Positions 40,026 through 40,056 of a DNA stretch of 40,056 bases are shown here, in pieces. Every line of letters starts with the position of its first letter. The first letter of the stretch is position 1. Both the position numbers and the translations under genes were made by a program. A model generated the notes under the pieces. The model worked only from the letters and a program-made list of their open reading frames with translations. It did not search any database and was not told the origin of the DNA. Source of the stretch: an uncultured Lachnospiraceae bacterium. Lineage in GTDB: Bacteria; Bacillota; Clostridia; Lachnospirales; Lachnospiraceae. The stretch lies in the NCBI GenBank assembly GCA_948473115.1, contig CAOKWI010000040.1:1-40056 (forward strand), written 5' to 3'.

Positions 40026-40056
40026 CTGTCCTATGCGGACGGGGCAACGCGGATCT

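Overview
The window looks like a chromosome segment of a spore-forming Firmicute of the class Clostridia, most likely family Lachnospiraceae. The evidence is a complete spoIIIA operon (AA to AH), the Asp23-nusB-xseAB-ispA-dxs-tlyA-nadK-argR-recN block in the usual clostridial order, strong AGGAGG-type ribosome binding sites with occasional GTG/TTG starts, and protein families typical of that group (DUF4179 anti-sigma, DUF4352 lipoprotein, KDPG aldolase fused to a VOC domain). No rRNA, tRNA or CRISPR array was seen.

Layout. (1) 79-1703, minus strand: an ECF-type sigma factor and its DUF4179 membrane partner. (2) 1892-7224, plus strand: an A/T-richer accessory operon of four tightly coupled genes. 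They encode an Eco57I-like adenine methyltransferase, a large protein with a MutL/Hsp90-type ATPase module at one end and a histidine-kinase-type module at the other, a stand-alone receiver protein and an HNH endonuclease. It reads as a restriction or anti-phage system driven by a two-component phosphorelay and is the best candidate here for an undescribed system. (3) 7250-13654: a glycerol-1-phosphate dehydrogenase-like enzyme, a membrane protein of unknown function, a possible small antisense-strand gene, a PilZ protein with a decayed HD-GYP half, and a membrane-anchored transglutaminase-like protein. (4) 13802-19441: spoIIIAA-AH, which build the SpoIIIA channel between mother cell and forespore, with two unusual 15-bp-period repeat arrays. 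(5) 19655-24517: deoB, prfC and a transglutaminase-like lipoprotein, separated by long palindromic repeats. (6) 24650-34183: the housekeeping block from Asp23 to recN. (7) 34450-39010: kduI-kduD-(RpiB family)-kdgA/VOC-kdgK, a full route from unsaturated uronates (pectin or glycosaminoglycan breakdown) to pyruvate and glyceraldehyde-3-phosphate, behind an extended -10 promoter overlapped by a cre-like site. (8) 39205-39831, minus strand: a DUF4352 lipoprotein convergent with the uronate operon.

The intergenic spaces are unusually rich in palindromes. At least three families recur: a GTAACAGTTCAG-ended palindrome near gene ends, a compound GTGTGAGA...TCTCACAC element followed by an AACGCC hairpin, and a fold-back element of about 184 bp ended by TTCCTAAGGAA. 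An imperfect 60-bp repeat lies at the two window ends in opposite orientation.

All calls come from reading the sequence and recalled family motifs. No database search was run.
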